NCBI RefSeq assembly: GCF_019443965.1
Contig: NZ_CP040814.1
Location: forward strand, 2,914,001 to 2,978,000
DNA from: Salinibacterium sp. M195
GTDB lineage: Bacteria; Actinomycetota; Actinomycetes; Actinomycetales; Microbacteriaceae
Direction of reading: 5' to 3'
DNA length: 64,000 nucleotides
Under the pieces are notes generated by a model. That model searched no databases. It saw only the letters and a list, made by a program, of their open reading frames with translations, and was not told the origin of the DNA. Below, in pieces: positions 6,174 through 15,482 of this stretch. Made by a program: the position numbers and the translations under genes. How positions within the stretch are numbered: the first letter of the stretch is position 1; every line of letters starts with the position of its first letter.

Positions 6174-8614
6174 TATGAGTCTGCTTTCTTGGCGAATCCG
6201 CCGAAGCCTCGGCGTGCGGGTGCTGCGCCCGCGGTTGCTGATGTTGTTCCGGCAGTTGCTGCCTTGGTTGAGGAAATTTCTTCTGATTTGTTCACCTTGA
6301 CGGTGGACTGCTCCGCCTGGTGGCGGGGCTTCATGTGCAGGTAGTAGGTGGTCTTGACTCCGCGAGACCACGCATCATGGTAAATGTCCATCATGTCGCC
6401 GAGGTCACGCGTCTCGAGGTACATGTTGCGGCTGATGGCCTGATCGATCCACTTCTGGGCCCGGGCAGCAACCTCAAGGAAGGCATACGGCGAGAGCTGG
6501 AAGCTCGTCTTGAAGACAGCCTTGATGTCGTCGGGGATTCCCTCAACGTTCTGGATGTCGCCCTGGCTGCGCAGAATCGCCTCGCGGTTCTTCTCCCACA
6601 GGCCGTGCTGCTGAAGAGTCTCTACGAGGTTGCGGTTCACTTCAAGGAACTTGCCGTTCGAGGTTGAGCGGCTGAAGATCTGCGAGAACTGCGGGTCAAG
6701 ACCTGGCGTGGTGCCAGCAACAAGACCAATGGACGCGGTCGGGGCGATTGCCATGAGCGTTGCGTTACGCATGCCGCCCTTGACCTTCTCGCGCATGGCA
6801 TCCCAGTCAAGCCGCGTCTTGCGGTTGACCTTGATTTCCATGCCACGATCTTCTTCAGTGAGCGCGATGGAGTCGAGCGGTACGAGACCCTCTGACCAAC
6901 GGCTGCCTTCGAAGTTCGTGTACGAACCGCGCTCTTTAGCGAGCTCGGTGCTGGCATCGATCGCCGCGTAGGAGACGTGCTCCATGATTTCGTCGATGAG
7001 GTCGTAGGCCTCTTCGCTCTCGTAGCTGAAGCCGAGCTTTTCGATGATGTCGGTGAAGCCCATGACGCCAAGGCCGACCGCGCGGTTTTGCTCGTTGGAG
7101 AAGTCTGCCTCTTTCACGCTGGAGCGCGTGATGTCAATGAGGTTGTCGAGTTGGCGTACGGCCAGTCGAGCGCTCTCGGCGATCTTCACGAAGTCCACTC
7201 CACCTTCCGGCAGAAGGTGACGCGAGAGGTTGATCGACGCCAGGTTGCAGACAGAGACGTTGTCTTCGTCTTGCGGCAGCGTGATCTCGGTGCAGAGGTT
7301 CGAGAGGTGGATCGTTCCGGTGTTGTTGTTGAGCGCACGGTTGTTGATCGTGTCTTTGAAGGTCAACCACGGGTGGCTTGAGGTCTGCAATGAAATGAGG
7401 ATCGACTTGAACTGCTCGCGAGCACCGATCTTCTTGAACATGTGCATTTCGCCGGCATCGGCCATCGCAACATATTCGTTGTAGCGCTTCGAGAATGCCT
7501 TGCCGTAGAGCTCGTTGAGGTCGGTGACTTCGAGCGGGTCGAAGAGGTACCACGCGTCGTCGTTCTGAACGCGCTTCATGAACTCGTCGCTGATCCACAC
7601 GGCCGTGTTGGCGGTGCGAGTGCGGCGGTAGGGGTCGCCCGAGTTGCTGCGGAGTTCGAGGAACTCCGGGAAGTCCATGTGCCAGTTCTCCATGTAGAAG
7701 CACAGAGCGCCGAACTTCTTGCCACCACGGCTGACCGCACGCAAGATCGAATCGATCGTGTGCATGAATGGGATCGGACCGGTTGAGGTCGTGTTGTTCG
7801 AGCGGATGGGCGAACCCTGAGCGCGCAGCTTGGTGACCGAAAGGCCAATTCCGCCGGTGCCCTTGGTGAGCCACATGACATCGCGCGTCGTCTTCGCGAT
7901 GTGCTCCATGTCGTCTTGCATTTCCATGACGAAGCAGTTGGCGAGCTGCGGGTAGATCGTTCCCGCGTTGACGAGAGTGGATCCGGCAGCCAAGTATTCG
8001 AGGCTGGACATTTTTTCGTAGAACTTGAGGGCTGCCTCGTTGGGGTTCGCCTCGTTGAGCGAGAGACCCATCGCGATGCGCATCCAGAAGTACTGCGGAA
8101 CCTCAAGGGCGTCGCCGTTGCGACCCTTAATGCCGTAGCGGTTGTTGAGCGTCACAACACCGATGTACTTGAGAAGCTCATCGTGAGCGGGCTCAAGGTG
8201 CTCGGCGAGAGCATCCAAGTCGAACATGCTCGTGAGGCGAGGGTCGAGCAGACCTTCTTCAACACCACGGATGATGTTGGGACCAAAGTGCTCTTTGTGC
8301 AGGCGCTTGAGGTCAGCAGCGTCGATGTAGTCACCGAGAACGCGCTTGTAGATCGTCTTGAGGAGAAGACGCGCAGCGACAGTGTCGAAAGCGGGGTCAT
8401 CTTTCACGTTTTGAAGGGCAACCTGGATGACGGCTTCGTCGAGCTGCTGCGTCGTGATGCCATCAAACAGCGTCAGTTCGAGCTCGGACGCGATCTGGGT
8501 TACCCACGTGATGTTGTCGTCAAGACCAGCCGCAGCATCTTCAATAGCGAGGTTGATCTTGTTTGCGTCGTACGGCTCTCGCTGACCGTTGCGCTTGACG
8601 ACTGTAATTGCCAC
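6173..8614 (-). CDS. nrdA: Ribonucleoside-diphosphate reductase alpha subunit
   Basis: This 813-residue catalytic subunit opens with an ATP-cone (residues ~1-95, VVKRNGQREPYD), the usual allosteric site. Active-site motifs are present: PQLANCF (first cysteine), LSNLCTEI (thiyl-radical cysteine) and VCNLASINL (second cysteine of the reducing pair), plus GVMGFTDI and PTASIGL in the barrel. It reduces ribonucleotides with the NrdB radical. The chain ends RGFGGFAKKADS with no C-terminal cysteine pair; that motif is in the overlapping 26-codon ORF. The start is GTG at 8614. Regulation is suggested by two NrdR-like boxes and several DnaA-box-like sites immediately upstream. Confidence 0.96.
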   Translation of the reverse strand: MAITVVKRNGQREPYDANKINLAIEDAAAGLDDNITWVTQIASELELTLFDGITTQQLDEAVIQVALQNVKDDPAFDTVAARLLLKTIYKRVLGDYIDAADLKRLHKEHFGPNIIRGVEEGLLDPRLTSMFDLDALAEHLEPAHDELLKYIGVVTLNNRYGIKGRNGDALEVPQYFWMRIAMGLSLNEANPNEAALKFYEKMSSLEYLAAGSTLVNAGTIYPQLANCFVMEMQDDMEHIAKTTRDVMWLTKGTGGIGLSVTKLRAQGSPIRSNNTTSTGPIPFMHTIDSILRAVSRGGKKFGALCFYMENWHMDFPEFLELRSNSGDPYRRTRTANTAVWISDEFMKRVQNDDAWYLFDPLEVTDLNELYGKAFSKRYNEYVAMADAGEMHMFKKIGAREQFKSILISLQTSSHPWLTFKDTINNRALNNNTGTIHLSNLCTEITLPQDEDNVSVCNLASINLSRHLLPEGGVDFVKIAESARLAVRQLDNLIDITRSSVKEADFSNEQNRAVGLGVMGFTDIIEKLGFSYESEEAYDLIDEIMEHVSYAAIDASTELAKERGSYTNFEGSRWSEGLVPLDSIALTEEDRGMEIKVNRKTRLDWDAMREKVKGGMRNATLMAIAPTASIGLVAGTTPGLDPQFSQIFSRSTSNGKFLEVNRNLVETLQQHGLWEKNREAILRSQGDIQNVEGIPDDIKAVFKTSFQLSPYAFLEVAARAQKWIDQAISRNMYLETRDLGDMMDIYHDAWSRGVKTTYYLHMKPRHQAEQSTVKVNKSEEISSTKAATAGTTSATAGAAPARRGFGGFAKKADS

Positions 8615-8674
8615 AAAAACTCCCTATATCCCCGTAAAACTAACAAATCCGCGACCCCCGGTGAAGCGGTTACA

Positions 8675-8722
8675 CCACTATATATCGTGGGTACCGCAGG
8701 CCGCCAACCCTAGATGTAGTGG
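8675..8722. promoter_or_regulatory. Tandem NrdR boxes upstream of nrdA
   Basis: CCACTATATATCGTGG (8675-8690) is close to the NrdR consensus ACACTATATATAGTGT. A weaker copy, ACCCTAGATGTAGTGG, lies at 8707-8722. The cores start 32 bp apart, the usual three-turn spacing of NrdR box pairs. The sites lie 60-110 bp upstream of the nrdA start and would allow repression by NrdR-ATP/dATP. No nrdR gene is in the window. Confidence 0.75.
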
Positions 8723-8727
8723 GCGTG

Positions 8728-8778
8728 TCCTCCACAGTTGTGGATAAGTTCACGGACTTTTCCACAGCCTATGGATAA
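8728..8778. promoter_or_regulatory. DnaA-box cluster upstream of nrdA
   Basis: TGTGGATAA at 8739-8747 is a perfect DnaA box (complement of TTATCCACA). TTTTCCACA (8758-8766) and TATGGATAA (8770-8778) each differ by about one base, and a poorer copy TCCTCCACA is at 8728-8736. DnaA control of ribonucleotide reductase genes is known in E. coli, so these probably tie nrdA expression to replication initiation. They could also serve the 3' side of lhgO, but their position favours nrdA. Confidence 0.6.
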
Positions 8779-8834
8779 CCTCCGACACTCGAAAAGTCGC
8801 CCGAATTCTCGCGATTTTCTTCCGTTTTCGGCGA

Positions 8835-10049
8835 CTACCCCACCCCGTCAAGAAGGAGTGTGGCGATCATGCGGCCAATCGGGATCGACGAAGTCGCGGC
8901 AGGAGACGGGGCATTGCCGACATGAATTTGCCTCGCCGTGCGCTCCACGTGGAAGTCTTCAATGAACGAACCATCGCGGCGGACCGCCTGGGCTCGGATC
9001 CCCGCCGAGCGCGTACCCAGATCGCTCAACGTCAGCGAGGGGGCGTACTTGTGGCATTCCCGCAGGTACCCAGACGCGAAGAGCGAGTTTCTCATCTCGA
9101 TAGCCGCGGGGCGCACGTTATGAGCCGCCATCCGCCAGAAGCCGACATACGTGGCGAAATCGAACACATCTGACGGTCTAATCGAGCCGCGCGGATACCC
9201 CTCGCGCGCCCAGCCGAGCACCGCATTCGGGCCAACAGTGACTCGACCATCGATTGTCGGGCTGATGTGCACGCCGAGAAACGGCATCGACGGATCCGGC
9301 ACCGGATAGATGAGGTGCTTCACGAAGTCGTGACGCTCAGCCGGAAGCTCGAAGTACTCTCCCCGGAACGGGACGATCCGAAAATCGATCGGAATTCCGG
9401 CAATCCTCGCCACGCGGTCGGCCTGAAGCCCGGCGCACGCAACCAATCTGCGCGCAGCCCGCTCTCCCCCAGCCGCGGTGCGGACTCGCACGGCACCGCC
9501 ATCAAGCCCCTGCTCCTCGGCGATCGAAGTCACCTCCGTGTTGAAACGCAGCGTGACCCCCGCAGCGGTGAGCTCGTCGCACATTGCTGACGCGATCCGG
9601 CGGTAGTCGACGATCCCCGTCGTGGGAGAAAGCAGCGCAGCCACGCCCTGCACATTCGGTTCGAGCTCGGCGAGGGCCCCAGCACCGATCCGTTCGACAA
9701 CGATCCTGTTCTCAATCGAGCGACGCTCCAAGTCATCGAGGCGTGCTCTCGAAGTCTCGTCAGTGGCGACGATGAGCTTGCCGACCAGCGAATGAGGGAT
9801 GCCGTAGCGCTCGCAAAACTCCACCGTCTCGATCCGGCCCTGTCTGCAGAGTTCGGCCTTGAGCGATCCCGGCGCGTAATAGATGCCCGCGTGGATGACG
9901 CCCGAGTTGTGTCCACTCTGCGCCGTCGCGACATCTGCGGCCTTCTCGAGCACGGTGATGCGAGCATCCGGGACCTTCTCTATGATCGCCCGAGCAGTGG
10001 CAAGACCAACGAGTCCGGCGCCGATCACCAGATAGTCATCCATTCCCAT
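8835..10049 (-). CDS. lhgO: L-2-hydroxyglutarate oxidase/dehydrogenase, FAD-dependent
   Basis: The protein has an N-terminal FAD-binding GxGxxG (VIGAGLVGLATA) and the family signature SGHNSGVIHAGIYY, followed by SLKAELCRQG. Later motifs RGEYFEL, YPVPDP and FLGVHISP match the LhgO (YgaF) group of DAO-type oxidases, which return L-2-hydroxyglutarate to 2-oxoglutarate. I chose the ATG at 10049 because GAAAGG lies just upstream; a GTG seven codons earlier (10070) is possible. The gene stands alone: downstream is the nrdA promoter region and upstream is a ~255 bp gap (10050-10305) in which I see no gene. Confidence 0.88.
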   Translation of the reverse strand: MGMDDYLVIGAGLVGLATARAIIEKVPDARITVLEKAADVATAQSGHNSGVIHAGIYYAPGSLKAELCRQGRIETVEFCERYGIPHSLVGKLIVATDETSRARLDDLERRSIENRIVVERIGAGALAELEPNVQGVAALLSPTTGIVDYRRIASAMCDELTAAGVTLRFNTEVTSIAEEQGLDGGAVRVRTAAGGERAARRLVACAGLQADRVARIAGIPIDFRIVPFRGEYFELPAERHDFVKHLIYPVPDPSMPFLGVHISPTIDGRVTVGPNAVLGWAREGYPRGSIRPSDVFDFATYVGFWRMAAHNVRPAAIEMRNSLFASGYLRECHKYAPSLTLSDLGTRSAGIRAQAVRRDGSFIEDFHVERTARQIHVGNAPSPAATSSIPIGRMIATLLLDGVG

Positions 10050-10305
10050 CCGCACCTTTCGTGAGGCCACTCGAACAGATCACTTCCCCGTCGAGGCAAT
10101 TGCGAATACGCTAGCATCCACGGAATCCTCGATTCCATCGCGGATGGCGCGACTGCGCACCATCCCGGTGAGAGCCCCGACCCGCCAACCCCGACAGGCA
10201 CCCAGTGTCCACCCAACCCGCCCCACGCATCATCGACACCGCACCGGTGGATAGCGGGGAGCGCCTCGAACCGGGCGGCGAGCACGCGAAGGTCGAATCT
10301 CGCTG

Positions 10306-10878
10306 ATGAAACCGACCATGCGGCTGCGACTTCCGTTCATCCTCACGGGTGTACTGGTGTTGCTCGCTGTCGCAGCGATCGGGGTATTTCTCGCCCTAGA
10401 CAACACGGTGCAGACCACCGAACCAACCCCGGCATCGACCGCGTTCGGCGGTTCCGAAATTCCGCAGCCTACGGAAACACCGACCACCAAGCAATTGGGG
10501 ATCGAGACCTCGCCGCTCATCACCGCCCCGCTGCCAGATTCGGCGAGAGCCGACGGCGAACTCGTAGCCGGGTTCCCGACGTCCGTCATCTCGCTTCCGC
10601 CGAGTTCCGAAGTCGTCAGCAGTGCGATCACCATCGAGGGCGATCGCATGCAGGCAACAGTCGTCGCAACAACCGACACCTCAGAAGACATGGTGCAGAG
10701 CTATTTCGCGGATGCCTTCACCGCCCTAGGGCTCCAAGGTTCTGACACGCCGGCCGCGTCTGGCACTACCGCAACGACCTGGTCGAACGGCACCGACAGC
10801 ATCATCGTGGCCACGACGGCGGAAGGCGAAGTGACACGATTCAGCATCTTCGCGCTCTTCACCGCCGGAACGAGCTGA
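10306..10878 (+). CDS. Membrane-anchored extracytoplasmic protein, unknown function
   Basis: The 190-residue product has a short basic N-terminus (MKPTMRLR), one transmembrane helix at about residues 9-31, a Thr/Pro/Ser-rich linker (~35-70) and a small C-terminal alpha/beta domain with VVSSAITIEGDRMQATVVA and YFADAFTALGL. I do not recognise the family. It begins a plus-strand run with an MFS transporter, a propeller-like protein and a glycosyltransferase, with only four bases to the next gene, so it is likely co-transcribed. A role at the cell surface is inferred only from the anchor and the neighbours. Confidence 0.65.
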   Translation: MKPTMRLRLPFILTGVLVLLAVAAIGVFLALDNTVQTTEPTPASTAFGGSEIPQPTETPTTKQLGIETSPLITAPLPDSARADGELVAGFPTSVISLPPSSEVVSSAITIEGDRMQATVVATTDTSEDMVQSYFADAFTALGLQGSDTPAASGTTATTWSNGTDSIIVATTAEGEVTRFSIFALFTAGTS

Positions 10879-10882
10879 CGCC

Positions 10883-12160
10883 GTGTATATCTCCCTCACC
10901 AATAAACCTGAAGATTCCGAAAACACTCCGAAGGGGACAAAGGCTGCCAACGGTGTCTCGTCGGTCGTCATCGCGCTCGGCGTCGTCAGCATGCTCACGG
11001 ATATCTCTACAGAGTCTGTCTCTGCCATTCTTCCGCTCTATGTCACCGGGGTACTCGGGCTATCGACGGTGGCGTATGGCGTGCTCGACGGGCTCTACCA
11101 GGGCGTCAGCGCCTTCGTGAGAATCGGCGCTGGCTGGGCCGCCGATCGCGGGGACCAACCAAAGTGGGTTGCCTTCTTTGGGTACGGCCTGTCGGCCATT
11201 GCTCGCATCGTTCTGCTTTTTGCTTCTAGCTTCGGAGCGCTAGCCGCCGTGCTGACCGTCGACCGACTGGGCAAGGGCATCCGGACTGCTCCCCGGGACT
11301 CTCTCATCACCGCCGCATCACAACCCCAGAATCTCGCTGCCTCGTTTGGGGCGCACCGCGCCCTCGACAACACCGGGGCCGCGATCGGACCGCTGCTCGC
11401 GTTCGTCATCCTCTTGTTGATCCCGAACGGGTACAGCACCGTATTCGTCGTGTCGCTTGCGTTCGCTCTCGTTGGCGTTGCCGTGCTCGGAACCCTCGTG
11501 CCAAACCGAGGTTCGGGCACCCGCAGCGAGTCGGCCACAACCAACGTTCAACCCCGCAAGACCCGACGCCGCATCCGCTGGCGTGAACTGAACAACCCCG
11601 GACTCAAGCGCCTGCTTCTCGTGGCTGGCCTGCTCGGGATACTGACGATCGGCGATGGCTTCATCTATCTAGTGCTCCAAGACCGCAGTTCGTTTGCGGC
11701 GCAATACTTCCCTCTGCTGTACGTGGGGACCAACGTGGCCTTTCTCATTTTCGCGGTGCCAGTCGGCAAACTCGCCGACCGCTATGGTCGCGCACGCACC
11801 TTCGTTGTCGGCCACGTGTTGCTCCTCGCCGCGTACGTTTCAGCCTCACTGCCCGTCACCGGCGCCGCTATTACGATCCTCTGTCTCGTGCTGCTTGGCG
11901 GGTTCTACGCGGCAACCGACGGCCTCCTTGCCGTGCTTGCCACCCAATTCACCACCGCAGACACCCGGGCCACCTCGATCGCCGCCGCTCAAACGGTCGT
12001 CGCGCTCTCACGATTTGTCGCGGCGGCAGGGTTCGGCATCCTGTGGTTCGCGATCGGACGCGAACCAGCGATGATGCTCGTATCGATCGGCATCGCGATC
12101 GTGATCCCCATCGTCGCGATCATTCTTCGCGGCGCCAGACCATACCGGGCTGACGTATGA
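10883..12160 (+). CDS. Major facilitator superfamily transporter
   Basis: About twelve hydrophobic helices span 425 residues, split by a charged central loop (~205-230, RGSGTRSESATT and RKTRRR). The loop RLGKGIRTAPRDSL near residue 130 and AHRALDNTGAAIGP near 155 are typical of a group of bacterial MFS exporters. The second half has the MFS loop LADRYGRAR. The substrate is not predictable. The start is GTG at 10883, without a good ribosome-binding site, so a later start is possible. The end overlaps the next gene by ATGA. Confidence 0.83.
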   Translation: MYISLTNKPEDSENTPKGTKAANGVSSVVIALGVVSMLTDISTESVSAILPLYVTGVLGLSTVAYGVLDGLYQGVSAFVRIGAGWAADRGDQPKWVAFFGYGLSAIARIVLLFASSFGALAAVLTVDRLGKGIRTAPRDSLITAASQPQNLAASFGAHRALDNTGAAIGPLLAFVILLLIPNGYSTVFVVSLAFALVGVAVLGTLVPNRGSGTRSESATTNVQPRKTRRRIRWRELNNPGLKRLLLVAGLLGILTIGDGFIYLVLQDRSSFAAQYFPLLYVGTNVAFLIFAVPVGKLADRYGRARTFVVGHVLLLAAYVSASLPVTGAAITILCLVLLGGFYAATDGLLAVLATQFTTADTRATSIAAAQTVVALSRFVAAAGFGILWFAIGREPAMMLVSIGIAIVIPIVAIILRGARPYRADV

Positions 12161-13170
12161 CGTCACGGCAACGCATCATCCTGCTTAGTGCGATCTCAAC
12201 GATTGCACTAATCGTCGTGCTCGTTTTCGGCACCCTCGCCTACCTTCGGTCGCAGACAGCGTTAACAACGCCGAGCTCGGTCTCGGTGATCCCCGTGACG
12301 AACTTCACGGGAGCACGAGTCGAGTTTCGTAACACCGCATCCGGGGAGGACTACGGCAAGGTGGCCAGCGTGCCACTCAGCGATGCAAGCGGCACCCGCT
12401 CGGTCTCCTCGCAATACTGCGATCGCGTCTACTCCACCCCTGAACTCACGATGTGCCTCACGACGGATGCCGGCATCGTGACCACCTGGAGCGCTCTGCA
12501 GTTCGGCACTACGGGCGCACAGGAGCAAAGCTGGTCGTTACCCGGTGTTCCCAGCCGCGCCCGGATCTCGCCAAGCTCGATACTGGTAGCCGAGACCTCT
12601 TTCGTGACCGGCATCTCATATGCCGGGGTTGGCTTCGCCACCGAGACAATAATCGCCACTTCCTCCGGCAAGAGCTATGGCAACATCGAACAATTCAGCC
12701 TGCTCGTGGACGGCGAGCAGGTCACGGCAGCGGATCGAAATATCTGGGGAGTAACCTTCGCCAATGATGACCGCCACTTCTACGCGACCGCAGCGAGCAA
12801 CGGCAAAACTTGGCTCGTCTACGGAGATCTCGTCGACGAAACCCTCACCTCGGTTCGGGAAAACGCCGAGTGCCCGTCGCTCTCACCGGACGGCAGCCGG
12901 GTGGCCTATAAGAAAAACACCGGCACTCTCAATTCACCAGACTGGCGCATCGCGGTGCTCGATATGACGACGATGGTCGAGACGGTGCTTCCAGAGGAGC
13001 GCAGCGTCGATGACCAAGTCGAATGGCTTGACGACGCGACCGTGCTCTACGGACTCCCGCGCGCCGATGTCGTCGGTGATAGCGACGTGTGGAGCATCCC
13101 CACCGACGGTTCGGGCACGCCGACCCTGTTCATCCCGCACGCCTGGTCGCCCTCGGTGGTGCGCCCATGA
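12157..13170 (+). CDS. Membrane-anchored TolB/WD40-like propeller protein
   Basis: The N-terminus has one transmembrane helix (residues ~7-28), then an exported domain of repeated beta segments. The segment PSLSPDGSRVAYKK and the later WRIAVLDMTT and DVWSIPTDGSG are typical of TolB-like beta-propeller blades. Two cysteines (YCDRVYSTPELTMC) could form an extracytoplasmic disulfide. No catalytic motif is seen; a binding or scaffold role at the surface is the most that can be said. It overlaps both neighbours by four bases (ATGA), indicating tight coupling with the transporter and the glycosyltransferase. Confidence 0.65.
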   Translation: MTSRQRIILLSAISTIALIVVLVFGTLAYLRSQTALTTPSSVSVIPVTNFTGARVEFRNTASGEDYGKVASVPLSDASGTRSVSSQYCDRVYSTPELTMCLTTDAGIVTTWSALQFGTTGAQEQSWSLPGVPSRARISPSSILVAETSFVTGISYAGVGFATETIIATSSGKSYGNIEQFSLLVDGEQVTAADRNIWGVTFANDDRHFYATAASNGKTWLVYGDLVDETLTSVRENAECPSLSPDGSRVAYKKNTGTLNSPDWRIAVLDMTTMVETVLPEERSVDDQVEWLDDATVLYGLPRADVVGDSDVWSIPTDGSGTPTLFIPHAWSPSVVRP

Positions 13171-14096
13171 CAACGATGCCCAGAGTCGCGATTTGTGTCG
13201 TGACCTACAACAGCGCAGAGCTCATCGCCGACCTCGTCAGCTCGCTCGCGCCCGGTGCCGAGGGCGTCGCGTGGACTCTCGTCTTCGCCGATAACGCCTC
13301 AACCGACGACACACTAGCCGAAATCGAAACTCACGCTCCCCACTCGACCGTGGTGCGTAACGGCGGAAACCTCGGCTACGCGGCGGGGATAAACGCGGCA
13401 GTAGCCGCAGCGGGGCAGCAGGACGCGTACCTCATCCTCAATGCCGACGTGCGGCTCGATCCGGGATGCGTGCTTACTCTCTACGAAACTCTCGCTCCCG
13501 AGATCGGCATCGTTGTTCCACGGCTCACGGACGCCAACGGGGCGCTAATCTCTTCGTTGCGCCGCACTCCAACCGTGCTGCGTGCCTGGGGAGATGCACT
13601 TCTGGGCGCAGAGCGCGCTGGCCAGTTCTCGCGCCTGGGAGAGATTGTGACCGACCCCAATAACTATCTGAGCGAACACGCCACTGATTGGGCAGAGGGA
13701 TCAACCCAGCTCATCAGCGCCGAATGTTGGAGCTCGTGCGGCCAGTGGGACGAGTCGTACTTTCTCTACTCTGAGGAGACCGAGTACGACCTGAGAGTGC
13801 GGGACTTCGGTTTAGTGACCTGGTACCAACCCCGCGCGAGCGCGGAACATCTCGAAGGAGGATCAGCGGGAAATCCACGGCAGTGGTCCCTGCTCATCGC
13901 CAATCGAATCAAGCACTTTGCCTCAGGGCACGGAAAGGCTTCTACCTTCGGATTTTGGTGCGCGACGCTGGTTCGAGAGGGCACCCGGTCATTGCTCGGG
14001 CGGCGCACAAGTCGGGCGGCGTTTCGCGACCTCATCACGCCTGCTCGGCTCCGCGAGCCTCGCGGGCCACAGTGGCTCGCCGACGTAAAACTCTAA
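13167..14096 (+). CDS. Family 2 glycosyltransferase, rhamnosyltransferase-like
   Basis: The protein opens with MTTMPRVAICVVTYNS, the first strand of a GT-A fold, followed by FADNASTDD, NLGYAAGIN and the metal-binding segment LILNADVRL. EGSTQLISAECW and YFLYSEETEYDLRV complete the pattern seen in WbbL-like rhamnosyltransferases. It should transfer a sugar from a nucleotide donor to a lipid-linked or polymer acceptor on the cytoplasmic side. The ATG at 13167, in the ATGA overlap with the previous gene, is preferred to an upstream in-frame start at 13089 that would add unrelated residues. Its 3' end is 15 bases from the convergent polymerase gene. Confidence 0.87.
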   Translation: MTTMPRVAICVVTYNSAELIADLVSSLAPGAEGVAWTLVFADNASTDDTLAEIETHAPHSTVVRNGGNLGYAAGINAAVAAAGQQDAYLILNADVRLDPGCVLTLYETLAPEIGIVVPRLTDANGALISSLRRTPTVLRAWGDALLGAERAGQFSRLGEIVTDPNNYLSEHATDWAEGSTQLISAECWSSCGQWDESYFLYSEETEYDLRVRDFGLVTWYQPRASAEHLEGGSAGNPRQWSLLIANRIKHFASGHGKASTFGFWCATLVREGTRSLLGRRTSRAAFRDLITPARLREPRGPQWLADVKL

Positions 14097-14111
14097 GGTT
14101 TCGCGGGCGGC

Positions 14112-15482
14112 CTATGCCAGTGGTCTTCGCGGGGCGGTGAGCACGTCGTCGGCGAAGGTGAGCGACCTGACAGCCGCGCACAGTCCGACGATCAGGAAGA
14201 AAATTCCCCCTGACTGAGGGAATGACAGTCCGTCGAAGAAAGCGAACAGTACGGCGATATTGACCACAGATGCGGCAAGCGCATAACCGAGCAGTCTGAT
14301 TCCCGGGTCGGTAGATCGTCGTCTGGCACCCAAGCCACTCCACATCGCCGCCAGGAATATGGCGGCAAAGGCGATAATGCCCAGCACGCCTAGCTCAATC
14401 GCAACCAGAACCCACTGATTATCGAAAATGTAGTACCGCGGCAGGAAGGTGCCGAAACCTGCTCCTACGATCGGCGATGCGGCGATGAAATCCGGAACTC
14501 GCGCCAGACCCCCCGTACGAGACTGTGTGCTCGGGTCATTCGATGCTCCGGCAAAAAGGTTCAAGGTCGTCGCAAGCAGGCCCGGTATCGCGATGACCGC
14601 CCCCGCGGCCAAGACAGCACCGCCAATGATGACGACAGCACGAAAGCGGCGAGGAAGCTCGGGGATCATTGTCATGGCAGCAACCGCGAACCCGATAATC
14701 GCGGAGCGCGACACCGCGATCAACGCGGAGAGCGAGATCAGAGCGACCGGGATCCACCAACCGAACTTGGCCTTCGTCTGCTCCCAATGAAATCCGCGCG
14801 AAACGGCGGCAGCGATGACAAGCGGAAGTGCCGCATTGAGCGCTGTCGCGTATTCGAGCGGGTGCGTCGCCGTTCCCGGAACTCGGGAGACTCCGCCGCG
14901 CTCGGAGACGTCGACGAAGGGCATGGTTATGCCGGGGATTTGTCCCACAAACTCGAGAAGGGAACTCTTGGTAATGAACTGTGCGAGGCCAAGCGCGGCC
15001 AGCAAGCCGGCAGCAATTCCGATGCGTCGCACAATTCTCTGAAGGTCGTTCGGGGTGCGGATTCCGTCAGCAGCGATCAGCAACACTCCGGCCCACGACA
15101 TCAACCGGATGAGGGCAGTAAACGCCGGGCTCACTTGATCAGCCGGCTGGCCCCGAAAAATGGCCACCGCGAAGCTCACGAGAGCGACGACAATAAAGGC
15201 AAAATAGGCGAACCGGATGGGGTCGCGGAACGCGCGCATGTCGGTGACACGCGATTGGAGCTTTGCGACGACCCACCACACCAGCATGACGATGCCCCAG
15301 AGCATCGCTGGGCGTCCAAGCGATCCGAGCGAGCTGATGGCCGCGCTCGAGGGGATCGCGATCAACAACACCAAGTACACGGTCAACATGGTGACGGCGT
15401 GCCCACCGGCCCAGCCGTGCGCTTTCTGACTCAGCGGCACTGTTCGCGATCCTTGTTCGCGGTGAATGCTCACCGCGATCAC
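14112..15482 (-). CDS. O-antigen ligase/Wzy-type polysaccharide polymerase
   Basis: The 456-residue protein has some ten to twelve transmembrane helices and a large hydrophilic loop in the second half (~325-355). That loop carries SQSRTGGLARVPDFIAASPIVGAG, of the type with the conserved Arg and Gly of O-antigen ligase and polymerase families; a second loop has PGTATHPLEYATAL. It would join repeat units outside the membrane. It overlaps the upstream Wzz-like gene by ATGA and is the third gene of a three-gene set with two chain-length-type proteins. Whether it acts as polymerase or ligase cannot be settled, but an actinobacterium has no lipid A core, so polymerase is favoured. Confidence 0.75.
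   Translation of the reverse strand: MIAVSIHREQGSRTVPLSQKAHGWAGGHAVTMLTVYLVLLIAIPSSAAISSLGSLGRPAMLWGIVMLVWWVVAKLQSRVTDMRAFRDPIRFAYFAFIVVALVSFAVAIFRGQPADQVSPAFTALIRLMSWAGVLLIAADGIRTPNDLQRIVRRIGIAAGLLAALGLAQFITKSSLLEFVGQIPGITMPFVDVSERGGVSRVPGTATHPLEYATALNAALPLVIAAAVSRGFHWEQTKAKFGWWIPVALISLSALIAVSRSAIIGFAVAAMTMIPELPRRFRAVVIIGGAVLAAGAVIAIPGLLATTLNLFAGASNDPSTQSRTGGLARVPDFIAASPIVGAGFGTFLPRYYIFDNQWVLVAIELGVLGIIAFAAIFLAAMWSGLGARRRSTDPGIRLLGYALAASVVNIAVLFAFFDGLSFPQSGGIFFLIVGLCAAVRSLTFADDVLTAPRRPLA

Noticed and set aside
6160..6190. Programmed -1 frameshift joining nrdA to the 26-codon tail
   Set aside because: No X-XXY-YYZ slippery heptamer is present before the stop (codons read GCC AAG AAA GCA GAC TCA TAA), so classic slippage is not supported; re-initiation or a base error remains.
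8728..8778. Possible origin of replication from the DnaA boxes
   Set aside because: Only three or four boxes, no AT-rich unwinding region, and no dnaA, dnaN or gyrB nearby; control of nrdA explains them better.
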